Below are positions 12,401 to 23,847 of a stretch of DNA of 64,000 nucleotides, piece by piece. Each line of letters begins with the position of its first letter. Positions within the stretch are counted from its first letter, which is position 1. The stretch comes from Aralia elata (taxonomy: Eukaryota > Streptophyta > Magnoliopsida > Apiales > Araliaceae): positions 88,219,766 through 88,283,765 of the forward strand of contig CM068382.1 in the NCBI GenBank assembly GCA_034770075.1. Reading direction: 5' to 3'. The notes under the pieces were generated by a model that made no database searches, had not been told where the DNA came from, and worked only from the letters and a program-made list of their open reading frames with translations. The position numbers and the translations under genes were made by a program.

Positions 12401-12712
12401 ATCCAATTGGGCTCAAATAAAAATCCCATACTTGGATTATTAACCCCTCTCATTAACGCTTTGGCGAAATTATGAAAAGTCATAAAATCGAAAAAGGCGT
12501 CCTTTGCATAAATAGCGTTTTAACGCTATTTCTCTAATGATTTAGTCAACTCCAATAAAAATAATAACAATCAAAAATTATCACATACACATCATATGTA
12601 GTAATAAAATATTCAAACACCTAACACGGAATAATATTAATAAAAGTTCAATTTATTCAATAAAATTCATAGGCTCGCGTTACAAAGCTACCCACGATCC
12701 GCGATCGTTACA
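9473..12712 (+). mobile_element. nested long gypsy-type solo LTR (3240 bp) with TSD TTTTC
   Basis: Starts TGTGACGCCCCC and ends GCGATCGTTACA, with exact TTTTC repeats at 9468-9472 and 12713-12717. It is inserted in opposite orientation into the related LTR 8712-15173. It contains a duplicated GC-rich block with four copies of the palindrome GCGCAGCTGCGC (11076, 11108, 11155, 11187). The purine or pyrimidine tracts and short frames within it are non-coding. No gag or pol was seen. Confidence 0.87.
11060..11225 (+). repeat. GC-rich duplicated block with four GCGCAGCTGCGC palindromes
   Basis: Two units of about 79 bp, each with two palindromes 32 bp apart (starts 11076/11108 and 11155/11187), joined by the near-identical spacer CTTGGGAGTG. 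Overlapping frames on both strands in this region come from the palindromic composition and not from a gene. Confidence 0.9.
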
Positions 12713-13519
12713 TTTTCTTGTTGCTGCAATTAGAAGAAAGAGAGAAGAGAGAACTGCAAAGAGAGAGTTGCAGAAAATAGAAGAAGAAGAAGAACAACGT
12801 ACGGGAAGAAGAAAGAAGGAAGAAGAGCGCACGGAGGAGTAGAGGAAGAAGGAAAGAGAAGCCACCAGGCTTAGACAAGCTTCATAGCATCTAAGGAAGG
12901 AGAAATCAAGAGGTGAACAATCATCACCATCCCTTCCTTCTTTATTTTGAAGCTTTTAGAGCTTATATGCTTGTGAACCGATTTTCTAGCGATTCTTGTT
13001 ATTTTTTGTTTGTTCTAGATGTTTGTAAATGTTGTTAAGAGGTTATTTAAGCCATTAATAATATCAAAGTGGAATAAAAATGGAAGAAATCCGTACCTAT
13101 GCTTAAAGGGTGAAGAACATGAAGAACATTGGACATTTTTGGACAAACATTGACTGTTGGACGGTTTAGAGGACTTTGTAGCTATGATTTCGTGTTTTGT
13201 TTAATTCGTTTGTTGTTATGATGTTGTACTTCCATGGGTTATGAATTTAACCCAGTTGGAATGGAGTAAAAAGGGGTTAAAACAAAGATTTGGTGATGAT
13301 TTAAGTGAAGAACACTTATAACACCTAAAAACAGAGTATGAAATAGTACTTTGGCCTAAGATTTGGCCATGTTAATATCAATGGGTAGTTCTGAATTTTG
13401 GATATGTTGTAGCCCCATGCCTTAGAGGTCCATAGAAACTGATATGGACCAATTTGAACGTGTATAGGAGAAGTTATGAAGGTTGGAGTGAAGAAGGGTC
13501 GAATTGCATGAAGGAGGCA

Positions 13520-13635
13520 ATCTGCAACACCTGGGCACCGGCGCAGCCTCCGTGCCTCTCACGAAGGCCGACTGAGCTCACCGGCCGCTGGCGCAGCCTC
13601 CGTGATTCTGACGGAAGCCTCGCTGACTGCCTGAT
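13520..13635. repeat. GC-rich block in the outer long LTR
   Basis: CCGGCGCAGCCTCCGTG and GCTGGCGCAGCCTCCGTG occur about 50 bp apart in an otherwise AT-rich LTR, each followed by a TCT.ACG.A.GCC-like segment. Its position and composition recall the block at 11060-11225 in the related LTR. Confidence 0.7.
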
Positions 13636-15178
13636 TCTGGAATTTTTAGCATGAACGCCTATTAGTAAAATGACCATAACTTTCTCATACGAACTCCAAT
13701 TTGGATGATTCAAGATGATTCGGAAGCTTAAAGATAGACCTACAACTTCCATTAATAGAATTAAGATTTTATGCCTAAATTAAATTCGAATTTGGGTAGT
13801 TTGGTGACGTTGTGTATGTCGCTTAAGCATATGAGTAGGCAAGTTTGACGTATGGACGTGCAAGCGTCGTAACGTTATAACAAGTGTGTTTATCCTTGTT
13901 TAATATTATGCTTCTAATAAGATTATAACCTTATGGAGTAGTGTAAACCAATATTTGGTATTCATTATGTGACTAATTGTAATATGTTTATGTGCACATA
14001 TGTGTGTAGGATAATTGAAGAGCGTGTGTTGTATTACTGTAGCAGACGCACGAGGCAAGTTTCTTCTCTAACCCTTGTCTAACCCTTGTGTTGGGCAAGT
14101 TTCTTTACCCTAACTCAATTTGTTGATTGAGTAAGTATTTTATCTTATTGCAAGTTTCTTCTCTAACCCTTATCTAATCCTTATGTTGGGCAAGTTTCTT
14201 TACCCTAACTCAATTTGTTGATTGAACAAGTATTCTATCTTATTACAAGTTTCATGACTCGAATCGAGTTATTACGTTCAAATTATATTAGTGGATTAAT
14301 TATTGTCGATTACTCCACGTCAAAGATAATTATTGATATTCGCACCTTGTGCATTTGAATTCATAAACTATTGTTAGGCTGTGAAACGTTTAAGTTCTTC
14401 ATTCATGAACTATTTAAGGAAATAGTCTACGCCATTTGTTTCGGTTAGACATGTACATGTTATTATTTTAAAAGCTATCCAAATCAGTAATTGGTATGGA
14501 TTCTTGGACTGAGAGAGCAACCCTTATTAGGGAATTATAATGTGTCGGTTATTCGATACAGTCAGAGTTAAATGTTATGCATATACATAGTGTACGAGAG
14601 GCTGATCCCCTCGAGTAAAACTGACAGGGCCAGGCGTTTAAAAGGGCCAGTTGAATGATTGATCCTTTGGCCAAAAGTTCATGGTCTATTGGACCATTTA
14701 GCAGTAAATAATCAATATTCCTTTTTTCATTCGAACTTTGATTATATTGTCAGTTATTTCTTCAATATTCTTAAATTGTTGAACTATGCGATTATTATTC
14801 TTATTCATTCATGATATATCTTCATTCTTGTTATTAAACTTGTTGGGCAAATTCGTTGCGCATCCTTGCTATATCATGAACCATTTGTAGTTAAGCCGGA
14901 GAGTTTCAAAGCAGACAAAGGCAAAGGGAAGCTTAAGGAATAGTTATATATACTATCCCGTTATGTAATCGAGGAATCATTTTGTCTTATTAATGTATTC
15001 TGTGATGTATTTATTTAAGGTTATAGACCTTGGACCGTAGTAAACCTTTTATAATGAATAACATATGTTTATTTATTCCGCATTAGTTGATTTATGTTGT
15101 TTAGAAGTGTATGAATGTACTTTATCGTGAGCACCAAATTCGAGGTATTGGTACCTGAATTGGGGGTGCCACAACTGA

Positions 15179-15400
15179 TACCTGTCTATTCACCTCTACC
15201 TCTTCACAATCGTTGATCCCTTATAACTTGTAAGGTTGAGGATGTGCAACTGTAAACAGACCTAGCTTCTCCACCATTGTAGTGCTAGCAATGTTAGTAT
15301 AAATATCACAATCAATTTTTACACTGCATATCTTGTTTTGGACACGAAACCTGGTATAAAAGATGTCATTTTGCTGCATTGTATCTTCCTCTTTAACTTA
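15179..15400 (-). pseudogene. first half of gypsy protease
   Basis: Minus strand: IDCDIYTNIASTTMVEKLGL, then HPQPYKLQGIND and EVEVNRQVSV, the retropepsin-like stretch of plant gypsy polyproteins. The Gly-Gly/Ser before the Cys-Thr-Asn core is altered (CDIYTN). It continues at 8711 after removal of the insertion 8712-15173, with SVSFSIGRYEDE. Confidence 0.8.
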
Positions 15401-16340
15401 CACACTTGTAGCTTTTCTCATCACCAATAACTCTTCACGGGTAGCATGATCTTCTTCAACTATTACCTCCCTCGGCTGCACTCACTCCCTATATGCCTTA
15501 TGAGTGTTTTGTGGGTGTAACCAACATGCCTCCAACCCCTTACGAACCGCCTCCATGATTTCCTCTTTTGCCTCCCTAAGTTGTTCTCACTCCCTCCTAC
15601 GATCTATAGGCTTTTGAGGTTTCTCCCTACGTTCATGATAAAATTTATTACGATGCCTCTCGTACTCCTCCTCCCATATTCTTTTCCGTTCATCCATGAA
15701 AGAATCCATATAAACTCTTGATTTTGTTTTCAATGACTCCTCATAGCCAAACATGTTTGCTGCAAAATAAGGGTTAGAAAATAATAATTCCTCACATACT
15801 CCCTTACGTGTTTCGCTCAAACAATGAATCACTCAATTACGCTCGTGTATACACTCAATGTTGGTTTTTACCCTCTCTTGAGCTCACCTTTCTTGACTTT
15901 TTTTTCCCTCAAGTATTCTTCTTTTATGTTCTTTTATTGAACTAATTATTAATCAATGTAATCTATTACTACCAATCAAGAGCTTATCAAGAACAATCTA
16001 AATTGAAAGTATTTAGGAGACCTTGATGCGCATGGTCTGGAACAACTTTTCTCAGATTAATTACTTCGATTGGCCTTGGTTTATTGTTGATTTCGGACTG
16101 GCTGACTTCTTGTATGCCATTAAATTTCTGGGAAAACTAGTTAGGGTTACGGAATTTTATGTTTTTTCTTGTTCAAAATTGATGATGATGTATTCGGATG
16201 TGAGGATGGTTGATTGCTGCGGATTTGAAGCAATGATTGACGCTAGGAATTTGGATTAGCATAAAACAATAATATGCGGATTTTTTTTATAATACGCAAT
16301 AAGAACAATAAAAGGATAAGTAATCTGCTAGAAACTTGGC
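15401..16340 (-). pseudogene. gag remnant of the degenerate gypsy element
   Basis: The only sustained frame is at 15587-15832 on the minus strand (NPYFAANMFGYEESLKTKSR, then RKRIWEEEYERHR), a charged stretch like the Arg/Glu-rich gag region of this group. The major capsid-like domain expected between the primer site and this point is missing or unrecognisable. Only about 1.2 kb separates the 5' LTR and the protease, so a deletion is likely. Confidence 0.6.
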
Positions 16341-16353
16341 TCTTGATACCAAA
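16341..16353 (-). other. primer binding site of the gypsy element
   Basis: Directly after the 5' LTR end on the minus strand comes TTTGGTATCAAGAGCC, which differs by one inserted base from the initiator-methionine-tRNA-complementary site TGGTATCAGAGCC. It fixes the direction of the element. Confidence 0.7.
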
Positions 16354-17569
16354 TAATAGACTCCACGGCACGCTTGCGTGAGGTGGTCGTCGCCGGATCA
16401 TTCTAGCAATGGTTATGGGTGGAACATCAATGACACCTTGACCCCTCGCTTATATTGAAGCGGTACCCATGGTATAATCAACGGTTGATGTATGGTAGAG
16501 GACGCCACAAATACCTATGGATTGATGTCTGATAAGTTGGATTGATCGCCACGGACACACCGCTAAGATCAAGAGTTCTTGAAAAGAACAAAGATAGAAT
16601 ACTCTCAAGTAATCTAAAAAGTAGAAGTATTATTAAATCAATCAGTGTCCGAAACTCTTGGCCTTAAGACCTATTTATACTAGTACAAAGACTTAATTAT
16701 GGTAATAAAAATCCTAAATTTAAAGTGTTGCCTTAATTTTACCCTAGTAGAAGTCTCTAGAAATTGCAATCAAAATAAATCATAACCCCCCTAGAATCAT
16801 GTTAAATTACCTAAAACAAAAGGAAACAAAATATAATATAATCTGCCTAATATATTAGGAAACAAAATCTTCTCTAATTCCTGAATTGGGCTTGTATCAA
16901 AATGATCCAAACTTGTGTCTCATGCTCCTTAGCCTCCTCTATAAGACCCCGAATTTTTAATAAAGAGAATTTAATTTTCTTACAATTATTATTTTAAACA
17001 ATAAGGTGTTAAATTGATAAAATGATATAGTTAAGGGTGATATCTGTAATTATAAAAAAATATGTCGGGGAATATTCTATTTGTCGGGGAATATTATATT
17101 CGGTAAAGTACGACAGCGCCGAAATAACCAATTATTGGTGGGCCCCATAACGACTAATTGTCGGATACAAAAAAAGACAATATTAATATTTTATAAAAAA
17201 TGGTCAACGGTACTATTATCTGCAACTGTTGAAATACCCGGTAATAAAAATACAGTAACACGTGCGTGGTACTCTACAGTAACACGCAGTGTTACACAGT
17301 GGCACACAACATTCCACAGTGTCATATGATATTGCACAATATTTCATAATCATTGATTCGATAATTGCTACAGTAACATCTGCACAATATTTTATATTAT
17401 TGATTCAATGATTGTCACGGTATTTCATACTATTGTCATAATAATTGGCATTGTAGTAAGGGAGTAATAGAAAGTTACATAAATGAAAGTCACGGATATT
17501 AAACTGTTAGATATACTTATTATTTGAAGAAATATATGTGATAGTAATACATTAAGTCAATAACGAAGA

Positions 17570-17705
17570 AGAAGGATAATATAATAATAATTTATCTTTT
17601 GATAATGATTTATCTTTTGAATAAAGAATGATTATCCTTTGATAATGATTTATCTTTTGAATAAATAATGATTTATCTTTTGATAATAATTTATCTTTTG
17701 ATAAA
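17570..17705. repeat. short tandem repeats TTTATCTTTTGATAATGA
   Basis: The unit GATAATGATTTATCTTTTGA(AT) recurs about five times with small changes inside the long LTR. It is non-coding. Confidence 0.8.
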
Positions 17706-18139
17706 GATTTATTCAGTTTTTGTTTTATTATTATTATAATAGTAATAAAACAAGAAAACTTTTTATATAAAACAGAAAACTTTTATAAAGTTATTTGTTT
17801 TATTAAAATATAATTAGAATATATTATATTATATATAAAGTTATTTGTTTTATTAGAATATATTATATATAAAGTTATTTGTTTTATTAGAATATTTTAT
17901 TGCACAGTATGCTAAACATTTTTCTATAAATAGGAAGGGTTAACATAAGAAAATTCACAACTTCCTTGCTTATACTTCAATCCACTCTCTAAAATTTCTT
18001 AAGTTCTCTCTAAGTATGCTGGGCTATTTTGAAAATTTTCAAGAATACAAGTATGTTCAAGTTGGTAAACTTCATAGAAAGCAACATCCAGTTATTTGCT
18101 AATTGAGGTAAGGGATTATCATTCTTTGATTCTCGTAAG

Positions 18140-18450
18140 TAATATCGTTCTTTTCTTACTCGTAAGGGGTGTCATTTTATTCCATGTATTAATTTGCAAG
18201 AATAACCTGACTATGCGGACTACCGCATGTTTAGTGAATAACCCTTCGTATTCATTCTTTATTAATTTGTGGGAATAACCTGACTACATGGACTACTGCA
18301 TGCTTGGTGAATAACTCTTCATATTCATTCCTTATTAGTCTTTTGTAGGAATAACCTGACTACGCAGACTACCGCATGCCTGGTGAATTATAACCTTTCG
18401 TATTCATTCCTTATTAATCTTTTAAAGAAATGATCTGTCTACGCGGATTA
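18140..18450. repeat. tandem repeats, about 75 bp, with GACTACCGCATG core
   Basis: At least four units of the form GGAATAACCTGACTAC.CGGACTACCGCATG..TGGTGAATAAC..TTCGTATTCATTC occur near 18200, 18270, 18350 and 18425. The units are AT-rich and degenerate with no constant spacer, so this is LTR-internal tandem duplication and not a CRISPR array. Confidence 0.85.
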
Positions 18451-18459
18451 CCGCATGAC

Positions 18460-18610
18460 ACTTTATTTCATACTCATAAGGAGTATCATTTCTTTCATAC
18501 TCATATGAAATATTATTTTCTTTTATACTCGTATGGAATGTCATTTCTTTTGTACTCGTCAAGGGATATCATTTTATTTCATACTCATAAGGGATATCGT
18601 TTTCTTTCAT
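18460..18610. repeat. tandem repeats, about 35 bp, with TACTCATAAGG..TATCATTT core
   Basis: Five or so copies of TTTCATACTCATA(A/T)G.GATATCATTTTC follow the previous array directly. The frame open at 18430-18684 is a by-product of these repeats. Confidence 0.85.
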
Positions 18611-19024
18611 ATTTCTCCATTTATGGTAAGAAAAAATTATTGTTTGTTTCCATAACCTTATTATTAAATGGTGAAAATTCTTGAAATTAGTAGAATATCC
18701 TTAATAGTTTTTGCTTCATCTAATATTTTTTCACATGAATCTTTCTATTGCACTTATACGTGCTTCATTTAATATCTTTTCACCTGAATCTTTCTAGTTC
18801 GTTTTACATGTTATAATTGAATCGTGAACTTTATTTATTTTATTCTTGATTTATAATCAAATTTCTGGATAACATGTTGGTAATTTGGACAATCTTTGAC
18901 ACTGGATAAATTAAATTACAAATCTCTAATATTTATTCTTATTCTTGATCTCATTGTTTTTATTGTTTCTATTCATCCTCTATATTATTGTCATAATCCT
19001 CAGACTTAAATTGTAATGAAAAGT

Positions 19025-19390
19025 TTTTTTTGGCCCGTAATGCAAAGATGGACTGGTGTTTGGTATGATCATGACAAAAAGTTGTTATGAGGTATGATCA
19101 TGACCAGTGGTATTACAAATGAATATCTTTGCCCTGTAATGCAAAGATGAACTGGTGATTGGCATGATTATGACCAGGAACTGTGTATTGTATAATCATG
19201 ACCTTTGGTGTTACAGATAAAGGCTTGTGGTGAACGTTCTCTTTGGCCCGTAGTGCAAAAATAGACTGGTGTTTGGTATGATCATGACCAAAAGCTGTTA
19301 TGAGGTATGATCATGACCGGTGGTGTTACAAATGAATATCTTTGGCCCGTAGTGCAAAGATAAACTGTTGAACATAAACTGGTGATTGGT
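19025..19390. repeat. tandem repeats with TTTGGCCCGTAATGCAAAGA core
   Basis: The sequence TTTGGCCCGTA(A/G)TGCAAAGAT.GACTGGTG, followed by one or two GGTATGATCATGACC words and a GGTGTTAC.AA.GA end, recurs three to four times at about 110-bp spacing. The GTATGATCATGACC word contains the palindrome TGATCA. Confidence 0.85.
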
Positions 19391-19817
19391 GTTACAGGGA
19401 TAAAATATTGGTGGTGAACTTTTAAATTGTGGAAGATAGTAGATATTATGGTCTACTTAACTCTTCTAATAAATTGTTTGTTCTGTTACAGTTATCGTTG
19501 AAAATTTATATTATCTTTAAACCTCTGATTTATCACTGTTGAATGCTAAGGATAATTTATTCTTCATTATCTTAGTCGTGATATTCTTTATTGGACTATT
19601 TATGATCACTCTTTTGCTTCACAATTCCTTTCAGGTAATAAAAGTGTAACTCGGTCTAGCGAAAAAAATAGGGGAATGGAGTGATGGTTTGAGTTAGTGG
19701 TCCGAGCTAGTGACTGTCCTCATCAAGTTATCAAAATAATGTGACGTCAAAAATGATACCATTAGAATAAGGAGGACAAAAACCTTCTCATATTTCTGTG
19801 AGGTCTAATGGGTCAAC

Positions 19818-21941
19818 TGATGACTGATTTTTATATCCATAAATTGAGTACTTTTGACTTGATGATTTATGAGTTTTTGAGTATTTTTTATTCCTTTTTA
19901 TGTATTTTTATGTTTTTATGAAGAAAATAAAGTTGGAAAATATTTGATTGCATTTTAGTTAATTTGGAGCTATATGGATGCATTTTTAGTCAAATTGGAA
20001 TATATTACAATTTTCAGCTTTTCGGCGATTTGACCTCTGAAGCTTCAATGGAGTTTTTGATGATGTTAGAATTTTCGAATGAGAATATGGTCTTCTTGAA
20101 GTTTGTAGAGGAAGTATTAAGCTTTCCACAATGGTGTGGTGGGCAAAAATTCATGTTCATTTGGGCCTTCAAACAATGTGTCATAGTGCACTGATCTGAA
20201 CTCCGCATGAATTAGATTCTTGGTCGGACCAGCTCGCTTAATTTAGTCATATCTTGAGCTTCAAAAGTCCAAATGAGGTGATTCAAAAGCCTAGATTTAT
20301 CTACATTTCTAGGGCTATAACTTTCATGCTTTGTCCAAGTCAAGATTCGTTTGTTTTAAGATGCAAAATCAGCCACAAGGTACTGACACTGAACCCCGCT
20401 TGGACTGGATTTTTATTTGGACCAGCTCGCTTAATTGGGTCATATCTTGAGCTTCCAAACTCCAAATTAGGTGATTCAAAAATCCAAATTCATCTACATT
20501 TATAGGACTACAACTTCCTTGCTTTGCCCAAATTCAAATTCAATCATTATCTAATGGTAAAACAACTCACAAGCTACTGGTCAGATTTAGGTGTTAGATC
20601 TTGACTTTGGCTCTTGGGCACGTTTTTGGGCTACTAAATGTTTGGATGACTGATGCACAAATTCAAGATTGGGTGTTGGATGTTGACCATATTGTATACT
20701 TGAGTTCCTATAAATACCACACCAATTCACACCAATTCTTACACCATTAATAGGGAGAAATCTCTTGAAACCATCTTCCATCTTCCATTACTCTCACATT
20801 TCATAGGGAGAAATCTCTTGAAACCCCTCTCCATATTCATATCACCCACACCACTTCATACACCAAGAGTTAGATCATCATATCACTTTTCTCATCCGAG
20901 TTCATTGAAGGAGCAAGAAGAAACACAATGGATGCAAGTCTCAAAGTCGGAGTAAAGATTTGACAATCAAAACAGATTCTATCTTCTAAACTCTAATCTT
21001 TAATTCTTGTATAACGAAGTTGTTTATTATTATTTTGATATTATTCTTTTGCTTCATCATGAACTAATTTCCCACCTAAGATTGCAATGGAACTCAACAT
21101 CTAGTTTAATTTGATTATTTCTCTCTTTGAATTAATTTAGTCATTTTGTGTATTGGATATCATACTTTGTGATTCATTTATTAATTGCTAGACCAGTGAT
21201 TAATATGGTAACTTATATGACATTTTCGAATGGATTATAATATTGACCTAAAATATGATATCATATGCTTGTTTGTTCTTCCTATCCACACATAGCAAGG
21301 TTGAAATATTGATTATTGAAATTTAATTAATATTTTGTGCCATATATCTTGTTCATGGCTTTTAGGATTATATAAACTCTTTGCATCTAGATTAGAAATA
21401 CATCTTGATGCCATATGCAACCTTGTTAAGAATTCATCTTCATGACACCCATTGTGGAAGTCTTTCCTTTTTAAGAATAATGAGCAAGATTTATTGTGAC
21501 ATTCATCTTATAATTTGATCTTGTAATTGAATAACTTCTTTGTGTATAGAATAAAAGTATCCCTATACACCTCATTGTGTGATTTTAATACCTTTGAAAG
21601 ATTGTTATTAATAGCTTATAATTCTTGGTTGACAATACTAATGATTAATTAATTCAAGAGAGAGTTTTAAGAAAGTTAAATGAATTATTGGGGGAAATTG
21701 TAATCTTAGGCTTATTTATCTTGTGTATTACCATATTTCATTATTTCATTTGTTAATCACCATAATCATTGTCCACAAAACATAAATCATTTGTTTTTGA
21801 ATAAGATTAGAAAGATATAAAATTAGTACTTATTAGCAATTAGTAATATTTCCTCGTGGGATCGACATTCTCTTATCATTATATTACTTGTAAACCGTGT
21901 ATGCTTGCACGTATTTTATCCATTACGGATTTAGCCCATTA
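19818..21941 (+). mobile_element. Athila/Tat-type solo LTR nested in the long LTR
   Basis: Starts TGATGACTGATTTTTATATCC and near its end has CCTCGTGGGATCGACATTC, then TGCTTGCACGTATTTTA and GGATTTAGCCC, the same end architecture as the LTR at 61538-62984, which is followed by a tRNA-Asp-type primer site. TCAAC flanks it at 19813-19817 and 21942-21946. The right boundary may be 3 bp further (ending TATCA). No primer site follows, so it is a solo LTR. A roughly 180-bp duplication lies at 20191-20560. Confidence 0.8.
20191..20560 (+). repeat. tandem duplication of about 183 bp inside an LTR
   Basis: Both copies read GACCAGCTCGCTTAATT..GTCATATCTTGAGCTTC, AGGTGATTCAAAA, ATCTACATTT.TAGG.CTA.AACTT and TGCTTTG.CCAA. 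They start near 20191 and 20374. Confidence 0.9.
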
Positions 21942-22299
21942 TCAACCAAGACTAATTTTTCGTGCCTATGATATTTATTGTTGATATGTACCATTGGGAG
22001 GTATTATCCAAGGATAGGGATGTTAGTCACATTTGGTATTTGTATTTGTATTTGTTGAATTTTGTAGTATGTATTTGGCGACTCAAAATGGATTATGTGG
22101 ACTTATTTTGGGGGCGTCACATCCTCCTTGGGTCTCCTTAATTTAGCTTCAACCCAAACATCTTGGATCAATCTATTGAGATCTTACTTAAACCTTTTAA
22201 TTTTAGCCTTTGTAATTGGTCCAACTAGTACTTGAATTGGATCTCTTCACGCTCTTTTAATCTTGTTTGAATCAGCCCATGTCATGTCCTTATCACTCT

Positions 22300-23847
22300 T
22301 GCCATCACCTAGTTAACTAATAATTGTACCTAGCTGAAAATCACTTAACCCAAAATTAAAATTTTGAAATTTGGATGTAAACACTAACTGATTGTTATAA
22401 CTAATTAAAACTTATTAAAATTTGAGTTTCATAGTTTTATTCGAATTAAAATTTCAAGAAAAGTTTAACAATAAAAAGGTTGATTTATAATTTCATTACA
22501 AACCTTAAAAATATATAATAATATAATACTTATTTTATCAAAATCACAACAAAATAGATTAATGCTACATGCAATTGTTTAGTTTAATAATTGGTTGAAG
22601 GAAGTTACAATATAAAGTTCAACAAATAATTTAATGACTACAACTATTTTCTTAAAGTTGTAAATGAATACATACTTATTCTACATTTAATTAATTATCT
22701 TAGTAATTTATTCTACATTTAATTGATTATCTTAGTGGTTAACATAATCAACTTTTATCAATGTCGTTGGTGCTTGCACGGGGATTGGTAAGCTTGTAAA
22801 ACAAAATTAGTAGGAGTAATACTCTCTTATAAGCAATGTTAAACGGACTCGACAACTCTAACAATATATTTCTGAGTTTATAACGAAAAAGAATAGAAAT
22901 CTTAAATTTAATAAGAAAAGAGAGGAATAAAAAACTTAGAAGTATTTTTCATGTCATTCCTGAGTTTATAAAGGAAAATGAAGAAAATTTAAGTTTTACA
23001 TTAAAAATAATATTTTACACTTATATTAGTTATGTTATATTTATAATGTAGAATATACAATAGGGATTTATCTGTGTTATTTAATTTTTCATCCAAATTC
23101 GTCCATTTTTGGACCAAAAAAATTGGCAAAAGAAATGCCCAAATTTTTTGTCCATTCCTTATTTTTTTCGTTCATTAAAAAAAACTCGGTATCAAAAGAA
23201 TAAGACAAAAAACTTAAGTTTATAGTCCACTTATTTTCACGATGTAAAAGAATTCTTAAAAGGACGCCATGCAACACACTTAATATTAAAATATTTTAGT
23301 TTATTTTTCACCAAAGGAACATTTCCTACATTGGATCCGTGCCTGTAACCCCTCCTACAGAATTTCTGATATATAAATTTCATTACAAACCTAAATAAAA
23401 ATATACTAATAAATTAATAATTATTCCTAACTAAATAGATCTTACAAATACATTCGGTTATTGGAGTTGATAATTGACCAAAAGAAACCCCTACTGCTGG
23501 AGTTCAATTCATGTTACATGCCATTTCGATTAAAGATCAGTGACACCAGCAAAATAAAAGCACTTGATGAAAAAGAAAGTCTTGTTGCCTGGCCGGCTGA
23601 CCCTGTAGCAACTGGTTAAAATGAGGGGGTAGAGAACACAGCTAAACTTGAAAAATCAACATATAACAAAAGTAAATTCTGCAACTATTGGCTTCTACTC
23701 CCGTAAGATAATTATGCTACAATATCTGATGTGACAATAGAGCTATTGGTTCTGTTGGGTTCTGTCTACATTTCAAGTAAAAATAAACAATTAATAGGTT
23801 AAGAAATAATCTGACGCCACCACTGTAAAAAAGTAAAATACCAACTT
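22300..23847. other. intergenic stretch downstream of the FDM-type gene
   Basis: AT-rich, with no supported gene between the gypsy LTR end and the stop codon of the FDM-type gene. The last 100-200 bases next to 23848 should be its 3' UTR. I could not fix a poly(A) site. Confidence 0.6.

Larger units (their letters stand above)
8712..15173 (-). mobile_element. long gypsy-type solo LTR (net 3.2 kb) with TSD ACTGA, interrupted
   Basis: On the minus strand it starts TGTGGCACCCCC at 15173 and ends GACGGTCGTTACA at 8712. The 5-bp repeat ACTGA lies at 8707-8711 and 15174-15178, and the host gypsy protease reads on across the break. Another LTR of the same family (9473-12712) is inserted inside. Without it the length is about 3217 bp, close to the related elements at 9473 and 16940. 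Bases 14057-14250 carry a roughly 95-bp tandem duplication (CAAGTTTCTTCTCTAACCC...). No pol sequence was seen, so it is best read as a solo LTR. Confidence 0.85.
16940..22121 (-). mobile_element. long gypsy-type solo LTR (net 3.05 kb) with TSD TCCTC, interrupted
   Basis: On the minus strand it starts TGTGACGCCCCC and ends CGGGGTCTTATA. TCCTC repeats lie at 16935-16939 and 22122-22126, and the host LTR (CTTAGCCTCCT / CCTCCTTGGGTC) continues on both sides. It belongs with the LTRs at 8712 and 9473. It is rich in tandem repeats (17570-17705, 18140-18450, 18460-18610, 19025-19390) and holds a nested Athila-type LTR (19818-21941). Confidence 0.87.
16354..22295 (-). repeat. 5' LTR of the degenerate gypsy element, split by an insertion
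   Basis: Runs on the minus strand from TGATAAGGACATGAC (22295) to GGAGTCTATTA (16354). The 5.18-kb insertion 16940-22121 divides it. Joined across the TCCTC repeats, the LTR is about 755 bp and matches 4892-5569 and 4155-4891. Confidence 0.88.

Noticed and set aside
12680..12865. Ser/Phe-rich minus-strand frame
   Set aside because: Antisense reading of a GAA/AGA-rich tract that crosses an LTR border at 12712.
16023..16259. 78-codon plus-strand frame
   Set aside because: Lies opposite the gag region of the minus-strand gypsy element and has no domain.
18140..18610. CRISPR-like regular repeats
   Set aside because: Units are degenerate, directly adjacent and without unique spacers, and the host is a plant LTR.
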